In this document: positions 10,203 through 21,758 of the stretch, piece by piece
How the letters are laid out: the number at the start of each line of letters is the position of its first letter
Numbering within the stretch: the stretch's first letter is position 1
Source of the DNA: Alphaproteobacteria bacterium
GTDB lineage: Bacteria > Pseudomonadota > Alphaproteobacteria > Micavibrionales > Micavibrionaceae
Length of the DNA stretch: 64,000 nucleotides
Direction: 5' to 3'
Assembly: GCA_018000295.1 (NCBI GenBank)
Contig: JAGNKE010000012.1
Location: forward strand, 16,612 to 80,611
Program-made: the position numbers and the translations under genes
The notes under the pieces: generated by a model
What the model saw: only the letters and a program-made list of their open reading frames with translations
Told to the model about the DNA's origin: nothing
Databases searched by the model: none

Positions 10203-11123
10203 TTAAAGGATGAAACGGAAGCGTCTGGAGAAAAGTACGAGAGCTATGGCAGCGAACGTACTTGATATCAGTGAAAAAAAGAAGAGAGCGCTGCCCTCCG
10301 GGACTCCCCAGTATTTACCATAAATTACAAAAAAGGGGTGGACCAAGTATAATGCCAAGGACAATTTTCCAAGAGGCAGGCTGCTTTCAAAAGGTCTGTG
10401 CGATTTCACCCAGCCGAAAACGGCGGGACACAGAATTATCAGCGAGAAGTACATATCGACAGAGCGACCTAGAGCAAAATATTTGACGATTGAAATTTCT
10501 ACAAGAAATAAAGCGAATGCCAGAAGCAAAACCACAGGGCGGCTTTTTTCGAAAAAATGCTCCAGATCGTTGTAATAGTAACCAGCGAGAACGAAAGGCA
10601 GGCCAAACAAAACCGCATTGCGATAGTAGTAAAATGGCGGTATTCCGGGAGAGGATGACAATAGGTAGAAGAGAAGCGTACAGCCGGTCCAATATAAGCC
10701 TAATGCCAGTAAAAGATTGAGGCGCGACCCGAGTTTTTTTGTTTTTATGGTAATAAAAGCAGCCACTGCCAGAGCCGGCAGATACCATAAGTGACCGTAA
10801 CCGAAGAGAATGACTTTTAATAAGCGGAAAACCCCGACTGCCGTGAGAGGTATCTGCCATATGAATACAGGAAGATAAACAAGCGTCCATACGGCATAAA
10901 GCACGAGTATCCTCTTGAGCCAGCCGTAGAGCTTCCTGCTGTCAGTCTCACGAGGCAGAAAATAACCACTGATGACAAAGAACAACGGTACGGCCGCACG
11001 GAACACCCCGTTGCATAGAAATGATGAAAGAGCGGGAAAGGACTCCAAGAATACCAGTGAATGCAGTCCTATCACCATTACCGCCAGCACAACTTTAAGA
11101 TAGTCCAGCCAGCCGTTTCTCAC
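10203..11123 (-). CDS. Acyltransferase family 3 membrane protein
   Basis: A 306-residue protein with about ten membrane helices. It begins with the family-3 acyltransferase signature: WLDYLKVVLAVMVIGLHS with the conserved His, then FFVISGYFL and further on LALYLVHPFFV. Such enzymes O-acylate sugars or peptidoglycan on surface polymers. Base composition is lower in GC than the neighbouring rlmE and guaB, suggesting acquisition. Substrate unknown. Confidence 0.9.
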   Translation of the reverse strand: MRNGWLDYLKVVLAVMVIGLHSLVFLESFPALSSFLCNGVFRAAVPLFFVISGYFLPRETDSRKLYGWLKRILVLYAVWTLVYLPVFIWQIPLTAVGVFRLLKVILFGYGHLWYLPALAVAAFITIKTKKLGSRLNLLLALGLYWTGCTLLFYLLSSSPGIPPFYYYRNAVLFGLPFVLAGYYYNDLEHFFEKSRPVVLLLAFALFLVEISIVKYFALGRSVDMYFSLIILCPAVFGWVKSHRPFESSLPLGKLSLALYLVHPFFVIYGKYWGVPEGSALFFFSLISSTFAAIALVLFSRRFRFIL

Positions 11124-11308
11124 AAGAAGTCCTAAAGGTTGAGAAATAATCAGATTTTGTTATTTTTTAGCATAGCTCAATCGAAAAAAGGAGATATTTA
11201 TCCCAGCACTCACATTTTAGGCTGCTGAGAGTAGTAATTTCTTTACTTTGCACGAAAAACCCGTATAACTCACCTGCAAATTCCGCGCAGCGCGACCCGA
11301 AGATTTGA

Positions 11309-13540
<2,232 letters not shown>

Positions 13541-13542
<2 letters not shown>

Positions 13543-13577
13543 ACAACAACTCCTTGCTATTATTGGCGTTGTCTTTT
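13541..13577 (+). terminator. Weak stem-loop after the TSUP gene
   Basis: A 7-bp stem (AGACAAC with GTTGTCT) around a 20-nt loop, followed by TTTT, begins at the stop codon of the TSUP gene. The loop is long and the U-tract short, so termination is uncertain. Confidence 0.3.
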
Positions 13578-13631
13578 CCGCAAGGCTTTTATAGATTGTC
13601 ATGAAGTGAAACAAATTACCCTCGGAATTCT

Positions 13632-14969
13632 ATGAGACTCTTTTTTTTGGGAATTATCTCTGCCTACCTGTTTTTTATTCTTGTTCATTTTTTCAATCCT
13701 GCTGCTTTCAACGACATTCTAGTCAAGCCCTCCATCGGTCTTTCCAGCCTCAGGACTGTTCAGGCTATGAGCGATGTCCCGTTCCCGGAATGGTTTTTCT
13801 TCCCTGAGCGTAACGAGAAGAAGGGAGCCTTTACCTATGAAATTCAAGCTGTCTGGGGGGATGCGACCCTGTTGACATCCGCCGACAGGAATGAGGTTTC
13901 CCTGATTGACCATTCCGGCAAAGTCCTTCACCACTGGACGGCGAAATTTTATGATATCTGGCCCAACCCCACTCATGTCCCGGTCCTGCTGCCCGCGCAG
14001 CACATCACCCTTCACCGTGCCTTTCTTGATCCTTCTGGTAATGGGGATCTTTATGTTTTTTTCTTCGGCGGGGGCGGCAATGTGTATGAGTACGGGATGG
14101 CAAAAATCGACAAAGATTCGAATATCCTCTGGGATCTCCCTCTGCCAGTTCATCATGATTTGGCGTTTCTGCCCGATGGAACGCTTGTTACGTTTATCTC
14201 GGAGTATGTGGCCTCCGTAGACACCAACCTTTACAGTTTTGATCCTCCCTACCTTAACGAGTCCCTGCTTTTTATCAGCCCCGAGGGTAAGGTTCTTAAA
14301 AAATCGCCCCTTCTTGAGGCTTTGAGTCAGTCAAATGCCAAGGCTTTCATGAAAACGCTTGGAAGTATTCCACTCGACGGGTTTTTGAGGACCGGGGATG
14401 TTCTTCACCCTAACACGATCACCCCAATACCCGACTTTGTTATCGGCAAGGCGCCTATGCTCAAGGCGAACCGTCTTCTAATCTCTTTCCGTAACCTAAA
14501 TCTTCTGACAATCATTAATGTTGAAACCCTTGAGGCCGAGTGGTCCAGTTTTGGACCATGGCACGGGCAGCACAGCCCTAAGTTCCTCGAGAACGGTCAT
14601 TTGGTTCTACTCGATAATCTTGGAGGGATGGCCGAAACGGATGCTGCGCGGATCCTTGAGATCGATTTGAATACGATGGGCATCGTGTGGTCATACCATG
14701 GAACAAAGGACAACCCGTTCAGCAGCATTTACAATGGTATGGTCGATCCTTTACCCAACGGGAACTATCTTGTTACCGAAACGCATAGCGGGCGTGTTTT
14801 CGAGATTACGCGCGATAAAAATATTGTTTGGGAGTACTATGCTCCCGGGCGCTATCCGTATACGGGTAAAGGCCGATCTATTTTTCCCAAGGACAAGATT
14901 AGAATTCCCTCTCTCTTCACGGCAAAGCGTTACCGTTTTTCCGATCTGCCTTTTCTGTCAATAAAATAG
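13632..14969 (+). CDS. Arylsulfotransferase (ASST) family protein
   Basis: A 445-residue protein with an N-terminal hydrophobic segment (LFFLGIISAYLFFILVHFF) followed by a predicted beta-propeller. His-containing turns fit the PF14269-type ASST family: HHDLAFLPDGTL (H174, H175), DVLHPNTI (H259) and GPWHGQHSPKFLENGHL (H311, H314). ASST enzymes move sulfate between phenolic compounds through a sulfo-histidine; this branch is less well characterised and substrates are unknown. Composition is AT-richer than guaB. It is convergent with a PAPS-type sulfotransferase, with a 12-bp overlap of the ends. Confidence 0.8.
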   Translation: MRLFFLGIISAYLFFILVHFFNPAAFNDILVKPSIGLSSLRTVQAMSDVPFPEWFFFPERNEKKGAFTYEIQAVWGDATLLTSADRNEVSLIDHSGKVLHHWTAKFYDIWPNPTHVPVLLPAQHITLHRAFLDPSGNGDLYVFFFGGGGNVYEYGMAKIDKDSNILWDLPLPVHHDLAFLPDGTLVTFISEYVASVDTNLYSFDPPYLNESLLFISPEGKVLKKSPLLEALSQSNAKAFMKTLGSIPLDGFLRTGDVLHPNTITPIPDFVIGKAPMLKANRLLISFRNLNLLTIINVETLEAEWSSFGPWHGQHSPKFLENGHLVLLDNLGGMAETDAARILEIDLNTMGIVWSYHGTKDNPFSSIYNGMVDPLPNGNYLVTETHSGRVFEITRDKNIVWEYYAPGRYPYTGKGRSIFPKDKIRIPSLFTAKRYRFSDLPFLSIK

Positions 14970-16094
14970 GCTTCTCGTCCTTTCTGTGATTTCTCCAATT
15001 TTCTTTTTTTCCTCTTCGGTAAATCCCGCTTCGTAATAATCCGGGGCGCTGATTTTTTGTGCAAAATTTCTTACTTCCTCCGAGAATGGAATGTCACAAA
15101 AATCCGTGATTTTTTTTGCGTATTCGAGAGGCTCCGAGCATAAATCCTCGTACCGGATCAAGAGAATATTTTTTGACAGATTGGTGAAGGAAGAGAGGGT
15201 GTTATGCAGAAATCCGTATGTGTTGTTCCAAAGATGCGCCCATCCCTCCACCTCCTTGTTTTCCGACCATGCCTTCACTATTTCCCGGGCATCTTGGCAG
15301 GAATTATAATTGGGGGGGATTCTGTGCGGCCCGAACTCATAATGTCCTATCTGTTTCATGTATCTTAGCACCCTCGGGTTGGCAACCTTGCAGAAGAGGT
15401 AGTGCTGTTTCATCAGAGAGGCGACGTGCGCTTCCGGCTCTCTGATCAACAGAATGAAGCGGGCATCGGGGTAAAGTTTCAGAATGTAGGGTATGCGGGC
15501 CAGATTGTAATTGCCCTTGGCCAGATAGCGTTCCTTTTTTCCCAGAAGAAGCATTTTCCTGATGCTGTTTTTATAGAAGCTCTCGAAGGCGGGGTTGCTG
15601 TTGTTTTCCGTCAGCACACTGGAAATATCAGGGTCGGTGATGCGGCCCGGGAAAAAATGCATCCATATCATTTCCTCTATCGCCTCAGGACTTTTTGCCG
15701 TCACCTTAATCCGGTCCAAATGCGCCCTTTCGACAGCCTGACTGTCGCCGCGTGTACCCACAATCTTGTTCCAAATCAGGGGAAAGGAAATGAACGGGTA
15801 GTACTGGTACGTGAAGCTGGAAAAGACGTTGCTGTGGTGAAGAAGTTCTAGGGTTATCGTCGTGCCAGAACGCGCCAGTCCGCAGACGTAGACGGGCTTG
15901 GTGACGGTAATTTCGTCCAGTTTCGGCTGGTAGTATTCCGATTCCATTTTGCCCAGAAAAAACCAAAAGGGTTCCATTGCTTTTGCGATAATTCCGGCAT
16001 AGTGTAGTGGTGTGCTGATCTTGTAGCTTTGCGCGTTGTTCGTAATGTTTTTGTCGATATAATCTTTGTATGAAGCTTTTTTTTCTTTTTTCAT
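14958..16094 (-). CDS. Sulfotransferase family protein
   Basis: A 378-residue enzyme with the PAPS-binding P-loop VYVCGLARSGTTI (about residues 69-80) and the second nucleotide-binding segment RFILLIREPEAHVASLMKQ, where the Arg and Ser contact the 3'-phosphate. Family members transfer sulfate from PAPS to carbohydrates, lipids or proteins. The Lys-rich start shows no signal peptide, so it should act in the cytoplasm. It overlaps the ASST gene at its 3' end and is divergent from a small membrane-protein gene only 6 bp away, forming a compact sulfur-transfer locus. Confidence 0.88.
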   Translation of the reverse strand: MKKEKKASYKDYIDKNITNNAQSYKISTPLHYAGIIAKAMEPFWFFLGKMESEYYQPKLDEITVTKPVYVCGLARSGTTITLELLHHSNVFSSFTYQYYPFISFPLIWNKIVGTRGDSQAVERAHLDRIKVTAKSPEAIEEMIWMHFFPGRITDPDISSVLTENNSNPAFESFYKNSIRKMLLLGKKERYLAKGNYNLARIPYILKLYPDARFILLIREPEAHVASLMKQHYLFCKVANPRVLRYMKQIGHYEFGPHRIPPNYNSCQDAREIVKAWSENKEVEGWAHLWNNTYGFLHNTLSSFTNLSKNILLIRYEDLCSEPLEYAKKITDFCDIPFSEEVRNFAQKISAPDYYEAGFTEEEKKKIGEITERTRSLFY

Positions 16095-16100
16095 GGATAT

Positions 16101-16346
16101 ATGATGTCTCGAAGGCTCCGGTTTGTAGTTTTTTTGGCGCTCTTTAGCGGGCTTACGTTGGCGAGCTTTCCTGCGTTTGCCTATATCGGCCCTGCCATAG
16201 CTTTTATCGCTTACCTTCTTGGCCCAGTGGTTGCTGTTGTGGCCGGAATAGCCATGATTCTATCTTTTCCTATCCTAAAACTCTATCGAAAATTCAAAGG
16301 AAAAGATAAGAAAGTTCCCTCTGAAGACAAGATCGATCCCTCTTAA
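16101..16346 (+). CDS. Small membrane protein with YIGP motif
   Basis: An 81-residue protein: signal-peptide-like N-terminus (VVFLALFSGLTLASFPAFA), then YIGPAIAFIAYLLGPVVAVVAGIAMIL as a second hydrophobic helix and a basic-acidic tail. Small YIGP(G/A)-type proteins occur beside sulfatase/phosphatase-superfamily and sulfotransferase genes in many bacteria; that link is from memory and not tested here. An ATG at 16104 is equally possible. Confidence 0.7.
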   Translation: MMSRRLRFVVFLALFSGLTLASFPAFAYIGPAIAFIAYLLGPVVAVVAGIAMILSFPILKLYRKFKGKDKKVPSEDKIDPS

Positions 16347-16467
16347 CTTATTGATTTAGATAAATTATTTGATATTTATCTCTCTCCTTGATCTTTCTTG
16401 AGGTTTGTAGCATATTTCCCTCGCTCTGCGAGATTTTTCGCGGATTTTTTCATTGAGGAAGAAAAAC

Positions 16468-16845
16468 ATGAAACTGAACCACCTGATGATGGCCGCCGGC
16501 GTTGCCGCTGCTGCCCTGTTCGGCGCAAGCCAAGTCACCTTCGCTGAAGACGCTGCCGCTCCTGCGGAAGCTGCTCCTGCTGAAGCCTCTACAACCGAAG
16601 CTGCTGCTGACGCTGCTGCGACCGAAGTTGCCGAAGTTAAAGAACTGACCCTTGCTGACGGCACGAAAGTTCACGTCAAAGAAGGCCAAGTCACCGTTGT
16701 CGGCGCTGACGGCACCGAGACCCCTGCTCCCGATGGCGAGCACACACTTGCTGACGGCACGAAAATCAAAACCATGGGCGGCGTGATCGCTGAAGAAGCT
16801 CCTGCAGCCGGCGAAGAAGCCCCTGCTGAAGAGCCGGCTCACTAA
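16468..16845 (+). CDS. Ala/Glu-rich exported protein with two LADGTK repeats
   Basis: A 125-residue protein. Signal peptide (MMAAGVAAAALFGASQVTFA), an Ala/Glu low-complexity segment, then two copies of a short unit, LADGTKVHVKEG and LADGTKIKTMGG, separated by about 35 residues, and another Ala/Glu/Pro tail. GAGGAA precedes the ATG at 16468. Codons are strikingly biased to GCT for Ala, unlike neighbours that prefer GCG/GCC, which suggests strong expression. The gene has its own strong terminator just downstream. No known family; a periplasmic structural or matrix protein is a guess. Confidence 0.8.
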   Translation: MKLNHLMMAAGVAAAALFGASQVTFAEDAAAPAEAAPAEASTTEAAADAAATEVAEVKELTLADGTKVHVKEGQVTVVGADGTETPAPDGEHTLADGTKIKTMGGVIAEEAPAAGEEAPAEEPAH

Positions 16846-16887
16846 TCTCTTCGCCTTCGGGCGTTCAGATTGAGTCGTACAGACATA

Positions 16888-16923
16888 AAAAGCCTGACCA
16901 GCGATCTGCGGTCAGGCTTTTTT
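16888..16923 (+). terminator. Strong rho-independent terminator
   Basis: A perfect 12-bp stem (AAAAGCCTGACC with GGTCAGGCTTTT) with a 10-nt loop and a T-run follows the Ala/Glu-rich gene by 42 bp. Confidence 0.93.
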
Positions 16924-16960
16924 CTTTTCATTTTAGATTTTTAGGTCTACACCCACAGTC

Positions 16961-18250
16961 ATGAAACCTTCTTCGCGCATCGAAGCGACTATCGAAATAC
17001 TCAGTAAGGGGCATCTGGCCCGTGTGCCGCTTGATTCCAGCGTGGGCGATTATATGCGGGTGCGGCGGTATATCGGCGCCAAGGACCGGAATGAAATTGC
17101 ACAGCGCGTTTACAATATTGTGCGTGCTCATGCGCGACTGGGGTGGTGGCTTGATAAAGCCGGAGTCGAGAATAAGCCGCGCCACCTTGTCATCGCCTGG
17201 CTGGTGCTGGGCGAAAAGCTGCAGCAAAAGCGACTTGCCGATCTGTTCGATGCTTCGCAGTACTCGCCGGACCTCTTATCGGAGCAAGAGCTTTATCTTG
17301 TCAGGAAGCTGGAGGGGCAGGCGCTGGACTCCCCCGAGATGCCGGAAGCCGTGTGCGCGGAGTGCCCGCCGGAGTTTGAGGCGCGGCTGCGCGAATTATT
17401 CGGCGATGATTTTTTACCGGAGATGCAGGCGATGCTGCTCCCGGCGCCGCTTGATCTGCGGGTGAATCTGTTTCTTATGGATAAGGAAAAGGTTATCAGC
17501 GCCCTTGAGGGGGATAACGTCAAAACTTCTGAAACCCCTTACTCTCCCTGGGGATTGCGGTGCGCGGGGAAAGCGTTTCTCTCCCGCACGAAGGCCTTTC
17601 GAAAAGGATGGATCGAGATTCAGGACGAGGGATCGCAGATGATCGCCGCCCTGTGCGAAGCCCAGCCGGGGATGCAGGTTCTGGATTTCTGCGCCGGGGC
17701 GGGCGGGAAGACTCTGGCCCTGGCCGGGGCGATGATGCGTAAGGGGCGGATCGTGGCGATGGACACGGACGAGAATCGCCTGATGAAAGGACGTGCGCGT
17801 TACAAGAAGGCGCAGTTGGCGGATATTATCGAGGTGCGGCCGTTGTCGGACGATCGGCACCGGCGGTGGCTCAAGAGACAAAAAGGGACGTTCGATGTTG
17901 TGCTGCTGGATGTGCCGTGTTCGGGCAGCGGGACGTGGCGGCGGAATCCCGATATGCGCTGGCGGGTATACGGGCCGGAGATTGCGGAGCTTAAGACACT
18001 GCAAATGGACATTCTTGAGAAGGCCTCGCCGTGCGTGAAGCCCGGCGGGAGGCTGGTCTATGCCACCTGCTCCCTGCTGCGCGAGGAGAACGAGGCGCAG
18101 ATAGAGGCTTTTCTGGAGCGGCATCCGGATTTTACGCTTGAGCCTGTTGATGAGACGAGGGGGCTTGGAAGTCCTTTTATGCGCCTAACACCCTTGAGGC
18201 ATCAAACGGACGGGTTTTTCGCGGCGGTTATGAAGCGGGTCGAGGCTTAG
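16961..18250 (+). CDS. RsmB/NOP family class I SAM-dependent RNA methyltransferase
   Basis: A 429-residue m5C methyltransferase. The N-terminal half resembles the NusB-like RNA-binding region (residues 1-150). The C-terminal half holds the Rossmann domain: LDFCAGAGGKTLALA (SAM loop), LLDVPCSGSGTWRRNPD (PC motif) and YATCSLLREENE with the catalytic Cys. The family methylates a cytosine in rRNA (C967 of 16S in RsmB) or tRNA. The weaker N-terminal part leaves the exact target open. Confidence 0.93.
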   Translation: MKPSSRIEATIEILSKGHLARVPLDSSVGDYMRVRRYIGAKDRNEIAQRVYNIVRAHARLGWWLDKAGVENKPRHLVIAWLVLGEKLQQKRLADLFDASQYSPDLLSEQELYLVRKLEGQALDSPEMPEAVCAECPPEFEARLRELFGDDFLPEMQAMLLPAPLDLRVNLFLMDKEKVISALEGDNVKTSETPYSPWGLRCAGKAFLSRTKAFRKGWIEIQDEGSQMIAALCEAQPGMQVLDFCAGAGGKTLALAGAMMRKGRIVAMDTDENRLMKGRARYKKAQLADIIEVRPLSDDRHRRWLKRQKGTFDVVLLDVPCSGSGTWRRNPDMRWRVYGPEIAELKTLQMDILEKASPCVKPGGRLVYATCSLLREENEAQIEAFLERHPDFTLEPVDETRGLGSPFMRLTPLRHQTDGFFAAVMKRVEA

Positions 18251-18256
18251 AGGATT

Positions 18257-19132
18257 TCAGTCGTGGTCGTGGCCGCGCACATGGAGCGGCTCAGATTTTT
18301 CCGGGCCTTCGAGGGTCCAGCCCGTCCTTTCCTGTTCCAGATCCTCATCATGATGGAGGCCGTTATTGCCCAGGATCACGGCGGCGATGTCGTTGCGGTT
18401 ACGCACCACAACATCCACATAATCGGGCAGTTTCCTGACGTTCACCTTGCCCACGGTATCGACCAGAATGGTCATCATGCCCAGCGCCTTGGCGTGTTTG
18501 AGGTTGGAGACGCTGTCCTCGACCATCGCAAAATTGACACCGCGCTCCGCCGGATTTTTGGTTTGCGGCACACCGATCTTGTCGAGAAGGGCCGCGTACA
18601 TCGCGGGGGACTGGTTTTTACCCGGACGGCCGGGGACATCGTCCTTATGGATGACGTCGTCGTGCGCGGCGCTGAAGAGGTGTGCAAGATGGTTGCGGCC
18701 GAGTGAATAATCGGTCCATTCCTCGTTGCCGTGGGTGGCGATGTAAAGACCGACGCCCGCGCCTTTGAGTTCTGTTAACGCCTGTTCCGGCGCGTCGGCG
18801 TGGTCGAAGTATCCGTCCTGCTGGCTGGTCAGTTCGATCAAATTGCGGTAATGATCGCGGCGGAGTTGTTCCGCATCCATGCCATATTCCTCGGCGAATA
18901 TTTCGAGAGCGCCGCCATAGTGTTTTTTGCTTTTGTCGATCAGGCTTTCAATTTCGAGGACGCTGCGGAAGCTCATCTGGGGCTGGGATTTTACGGCCAG
19001 AACGGCGGCTTCCGTGTGGACATCGTGGGCGTTCTCGGGTTCCTTATAGAGTGTGCCGTCATTGTCGAGAATCACGCCCTCGATCATCGCGGCGTGGCGA
19101 AACGACTTATTTTTGCTAAACAAAACCGCCAT
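18257..19132 (-). CDS. HAD family hydrolase
   Basis: A 291-residue haloacid-dehalogenase-superfamily protein. Motif I is LDNDGTLY (nucleophile D23, acid D25), motif II is in LYIATHGN, and motif IV is MVEDSVSNLKHAKALGM. The cap between motifs I and II is helical (about 80 residues), as in pyrimidine nucleotidase/phosphoglycolate phosphatase types. A His/Asp-rich C-terminal tail (LHVRGHDHD) is unusual. An ATG at 19087, just before motif I, is an alternative start. Substrate unknown. Confidence 0.88.
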   Translation of the reverse strand: MAVLFSKNKSFRHAAMIEGVILDNDGTLYKEPENAHDVHTEAAVLAVKSQPQMSFRSVLEIESLIDKSKKHYGGALEIFAEEYGMDAEQLRRDHYRNLIELTSQQDGYFDHADAPEQALTELKGAGVGLYIATHGNEEWTDYSLGRNHLAHLFSAAHDDVIHKDDVPGRPGKNQSPAMYAALLDKIGVPQTKNPAERGVNFAMVEDSVSNLKHAKALGMMTILVDTVGKVNVRKLPDYVDVVVRNRNDIAAVILGNNGLHHDEDLEQERTGWTLEGPEKSEPLHVRGHDHD

Positions 19133-19229
19133 CGGTTTTGACCCTGTTTTCTTGTTTTTATAATTTTACACAGTATTGCTGTAGAAAGCGTTTATGTCAA
19201 AAAAATTCGTTTTTTGGTTTCGAAACATG

Positions 19230-19259
19230 AAAAGGCCCGCTGCAAAAAGCGGGCCTTTT
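19230..19259 (-). terminator. Terminator between metE and the HAD gene region
   Basis: An 11-bp perfect stem (AAAAGGCCCGC with GCGGGCCTTTT) with an 8-nt loop. It lies 28 bp beyond the metE stop and has short T-runs on both strands. It is assigned to metE, the only gene reading into it. Confidence 0.85.
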
Positions 19260-19287
19260 GTTATTTTTAAGCTGTTTTATCAGCTTG

Positions 19288-21627
19288 TTAGGCGGCTTTC
19301 GATTTCGCCTTTGCGCGCATCTCGTCGGCGGCAACCACCATGTTCTTGAGTGCCTGCTTGACCTCCGGCCAGCCGCGAGTCTTCAGACCGCAATCCGGGT
19401 TGACCCAGATCTGGCGTTCGTCCAGAACCTTCTTGGCTTTTTCGAGCAGGTCCACCATCTCCTTCGTGCTCGGCACGCGGGGGGAGTGGATGTCGTACAC
19501 GCCGGGGCCGATCTCATTCGGGTATTTGTACTGCGCGAAGGCATCGAGCAGTTCCATTTGCGAACGGGAGGTTTCGATCGAGATCACGTCCGCATCCATG
19601 GCGCCGATCGAATCGATGACGTCGTTGAACTCGGAGTAGCACATATGCGTGTGGATCTGGGTTTCGTCCTCAACACAGCAGGCGGTGATGCGGAAATCCT
19701 CAACGGCGTTGTCGAGATAGGCTTTCCAGTCGGCTTTGCGCAGAGGCAGACCCTCGCGGAAGGCGGCCTCGTCGATCTGGATCATGCGGATGCCCGCTTT
19801 TTCCAGGTCAGAGACTTCGTCGCGGATCGCCAGAGCGATCTGCTTGGAGGTCAGGCTGCGCGGCTGGTCGTCCCGGACGAAGGACCATTGCAGGATCGTG
19901 ATGGGGCCGGTGAGCATTCCCTTCATGATCTTCTGGGTCTGATCCTGTGCGTATTTGGACCATTCGACGGTCATCGGGTTCGGGCGGGAGACGTCGCCGA
20001 AAATGATCGGCGGCTTCACGCAACGGGAACCGTAAGACTGCACCCATCCGAATTTCGAGAAGGTGAAGCCAGCCAGTTGTTCGCCGAAATATTCGACCAT
20101 GTCGTTACGCTCGGGTTCGCCGTGCACGAGAACATCAATGCCAATTTCATGCTGGAACTCCACAACAGAGCGGATTTCCGCCTGCATCGCTTCCTTGTAT
20201 TTCGCATCGTTGATGGTTCCGGCCTTGTGGTCGGCGCGGGCCTTGCGAATTTCAGGAGTCTGCGGGAAGGAGCCGATCGAGGTCGTCGGATACAGCGGAA
20301 GGTTCAACGCCTTGTGCTGGACCTGCTGACGCTTCGCGAAGGGCGATTTGCGCTGCTTCATGTCCGGGGTGATGCCCTCTACGCGCTTCTTGACCTTCTG
20401 GTCGTGGATGCGGGTCGAGGTCCGGCGGTCTTCCTGTACGGCATCGCTGGCCTTGATTTCGGCGGCGATGGCGTCCTTACCCTGATTAGCACCTTTGGCG
20501 ATGGTTGCAATTTCAGAGAGTTTCTGGGTCGCGTAGGCGAGCCAGCTTCTGATCTGCTTGTCCATTTCCTTTTCGCTGTTGAGGTCCACAGGCGTGTGGA
20601 TGAGCGAGCTGCTTCCGGCTACAAAGACATTGTCCTTGCCGAGTTTCGCTACGGCCTTTTCTACGAGCTTAAGCGATTTGGAGAGGTCGTTCTTCCAGAT
20701 GTTGCGGCCATCGACCACGCCAACAGAAAGAATCTTGCCCGAGGGGATTTTGGCCAGAGCGGCATCGAGATCCTTTTCGGCGTTGTTCGCTCCCGTATTT
20801 GCCTGACCGGGGCCACGGCAAAGATCGATATGGAAGGCATCGACCGGAGCGGAGAAGAACGTGTCGGCATTGTCGCGCAGCGTATCGAAGTAGCTGGTGA
20901 CGATGATTTTGAGGCCGGGGACGGCTTCGCGGATTTCCTTGTAGGCCGCCTTGAAGGCGTCACGGTACTGAGGCTCAAGGTCGAGAACCATCGCGGGTTC
21001 GTCGATCTGGACCCACTGGGCACCGAGATCTTTGAGTTTTTTGAGGATCTCAACGTAGACCGGAACCAGCTTGGGAACCAGCGTGCAACGGCAGGCGTCA
21101 AATCCGGCCTGCTTTTTACCGATTCGCACGAAGGTAATGGGGCCGACGATCACGGGGCGGGTTTCGATGCCCTGATCCTTGGATTCTTTGTACTGGTCAA
21201 AAATCTTGGTCGAGGAGAGTTTGAAGGAGGTTTTCTCCGTAAACTCGGGCACCATGTAGTGGTAGTTGGTGTCGAACCACTTGGTCATTTCCATCGCGGT
21301 CACGTCCACACCGCCCTGCTGACGGCCACGGGCCATCGCGAAGTAGGTGTCGAGATCGACGTTTTTGCCGTCCCACTTGTAACGCTCGGGAATTGCGCCC
21401 AGCGTACAGATCAGATCGAGAATCTGGTCGTAGAAGGAAAAGTCGTTGGAGGGGATGTGTTCGATGCCCGCATCCTTCTGCAGTTTCCAGTTATGAGCGC
21501 GCAGGGATTTTCCCGTTGCGAGAAGTGCCTCTTGAGAGCTGTTGCCCTTCCAGTAATCTTCGACGGCCTTTTTCAGTTGGCGCATGTCACCGATGCGCGG
21601 GAAGCCCAGGTTGGTAGCGAGAACCAT
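19288..21627 (-). CDS. metE: 5-methyltetrahydropteroyltriglutamate--homocysteine methyltransferase (cobalamin-independent methionine synthase)
   Basis: A 779-residue MetE with both TIM-barrel halves. N-terminal GFPRIGDMRQLKKAVEDYW matches the family start. The C-terminal zinc site is intact: HTHMCYSEFNDV (His and Cys) and NPDCGLKTRGW (Cys). DVLVHGEPERNDMVEYFGEQL is the folate/homocysteine loop. It makes methionine from homocysteine without vitamin B12. The GGAGG ribosome site is unusually close to the ATG (one base between). metF lies two genes upstream on the same strand, so the folate methyl donor and its user are clustered. Confidence 0.97.
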   Translation of the reverse strand: MVLATNLGFPRIGDMRQLKKAVEDYWKGNSSQEALLATGKSLRAHNWKLQKDAGIEHIPSNDFSFYDQILDLICTLGAIPERYKWDGKNVDLDTYFAMARGRQQGGVDVTAMEMTKWFDTNYHYMVPEFTEKTSFKLSSTKIFDQYKESKDQGIETRPVIVGPITFVRIGKKQAGFDACRCTLVPKLVPVYVEILKKLKDLGAQWVQIDEPAMVLDLEPQYRDAFKAAYKEIREAVPGLKIIVTSYFDTLRDNADTFFSAPVDAFHIDLCRGPGQANTGANNAEKDLDAALAKIPSGKILSVGVVDGRNIWKNDLSKSLKLVEKAVAKLGKDNVFVAGSSSLIHTPVDLNSEKEMDKQIRSWLAYATQKLSEIATIAKGANQGKDAIAAEIKASDAVQEDRRTSTRIHDQKVKKRVEGITPDMKQRKSPFAKRQQVQHKALNLPLYPTTSIGSFPQTPEIRKARADHKAGTINDAKYKEAMQAEIRSVVEFQHEIGIDVLVHGEPERNDMVEYFGEQLAGFTFSKFGWVQSYGSRCVKPPIIFGDVSRPNPMTVEWSKYAQDQTQKIMKGMLTGPITILQWSFVRDDQPRSLTSKQIALAIRDEVSDLEKAGIRMIQIDEAAFREGLPLRKADWKAYLDNAVEDFRITACCVEDETQIHTHMCYSEFNDVIDSIGAMDADVISIETSRSQMELLDAFAQYKYPNEIGPGVYDIHSPRVPSTKEMVDLLEKAKKVLDERQIWVNPDCGLKTRGWPEVKQALKNMVVAADEMRAKAKSKAA

Positions 21628-21758
21628 TCATTCCTCCATAAGGGGGGTTTTACAAAAATAAATCATGAATGGGATAGAACGGTTTGCCGCAAAGATCAAG
21701 AAAAAAGCGCCTGTCCGCGCCTTGCCGGAAAAAAGGAAAATGGCGGTCCCTGCAAGAA

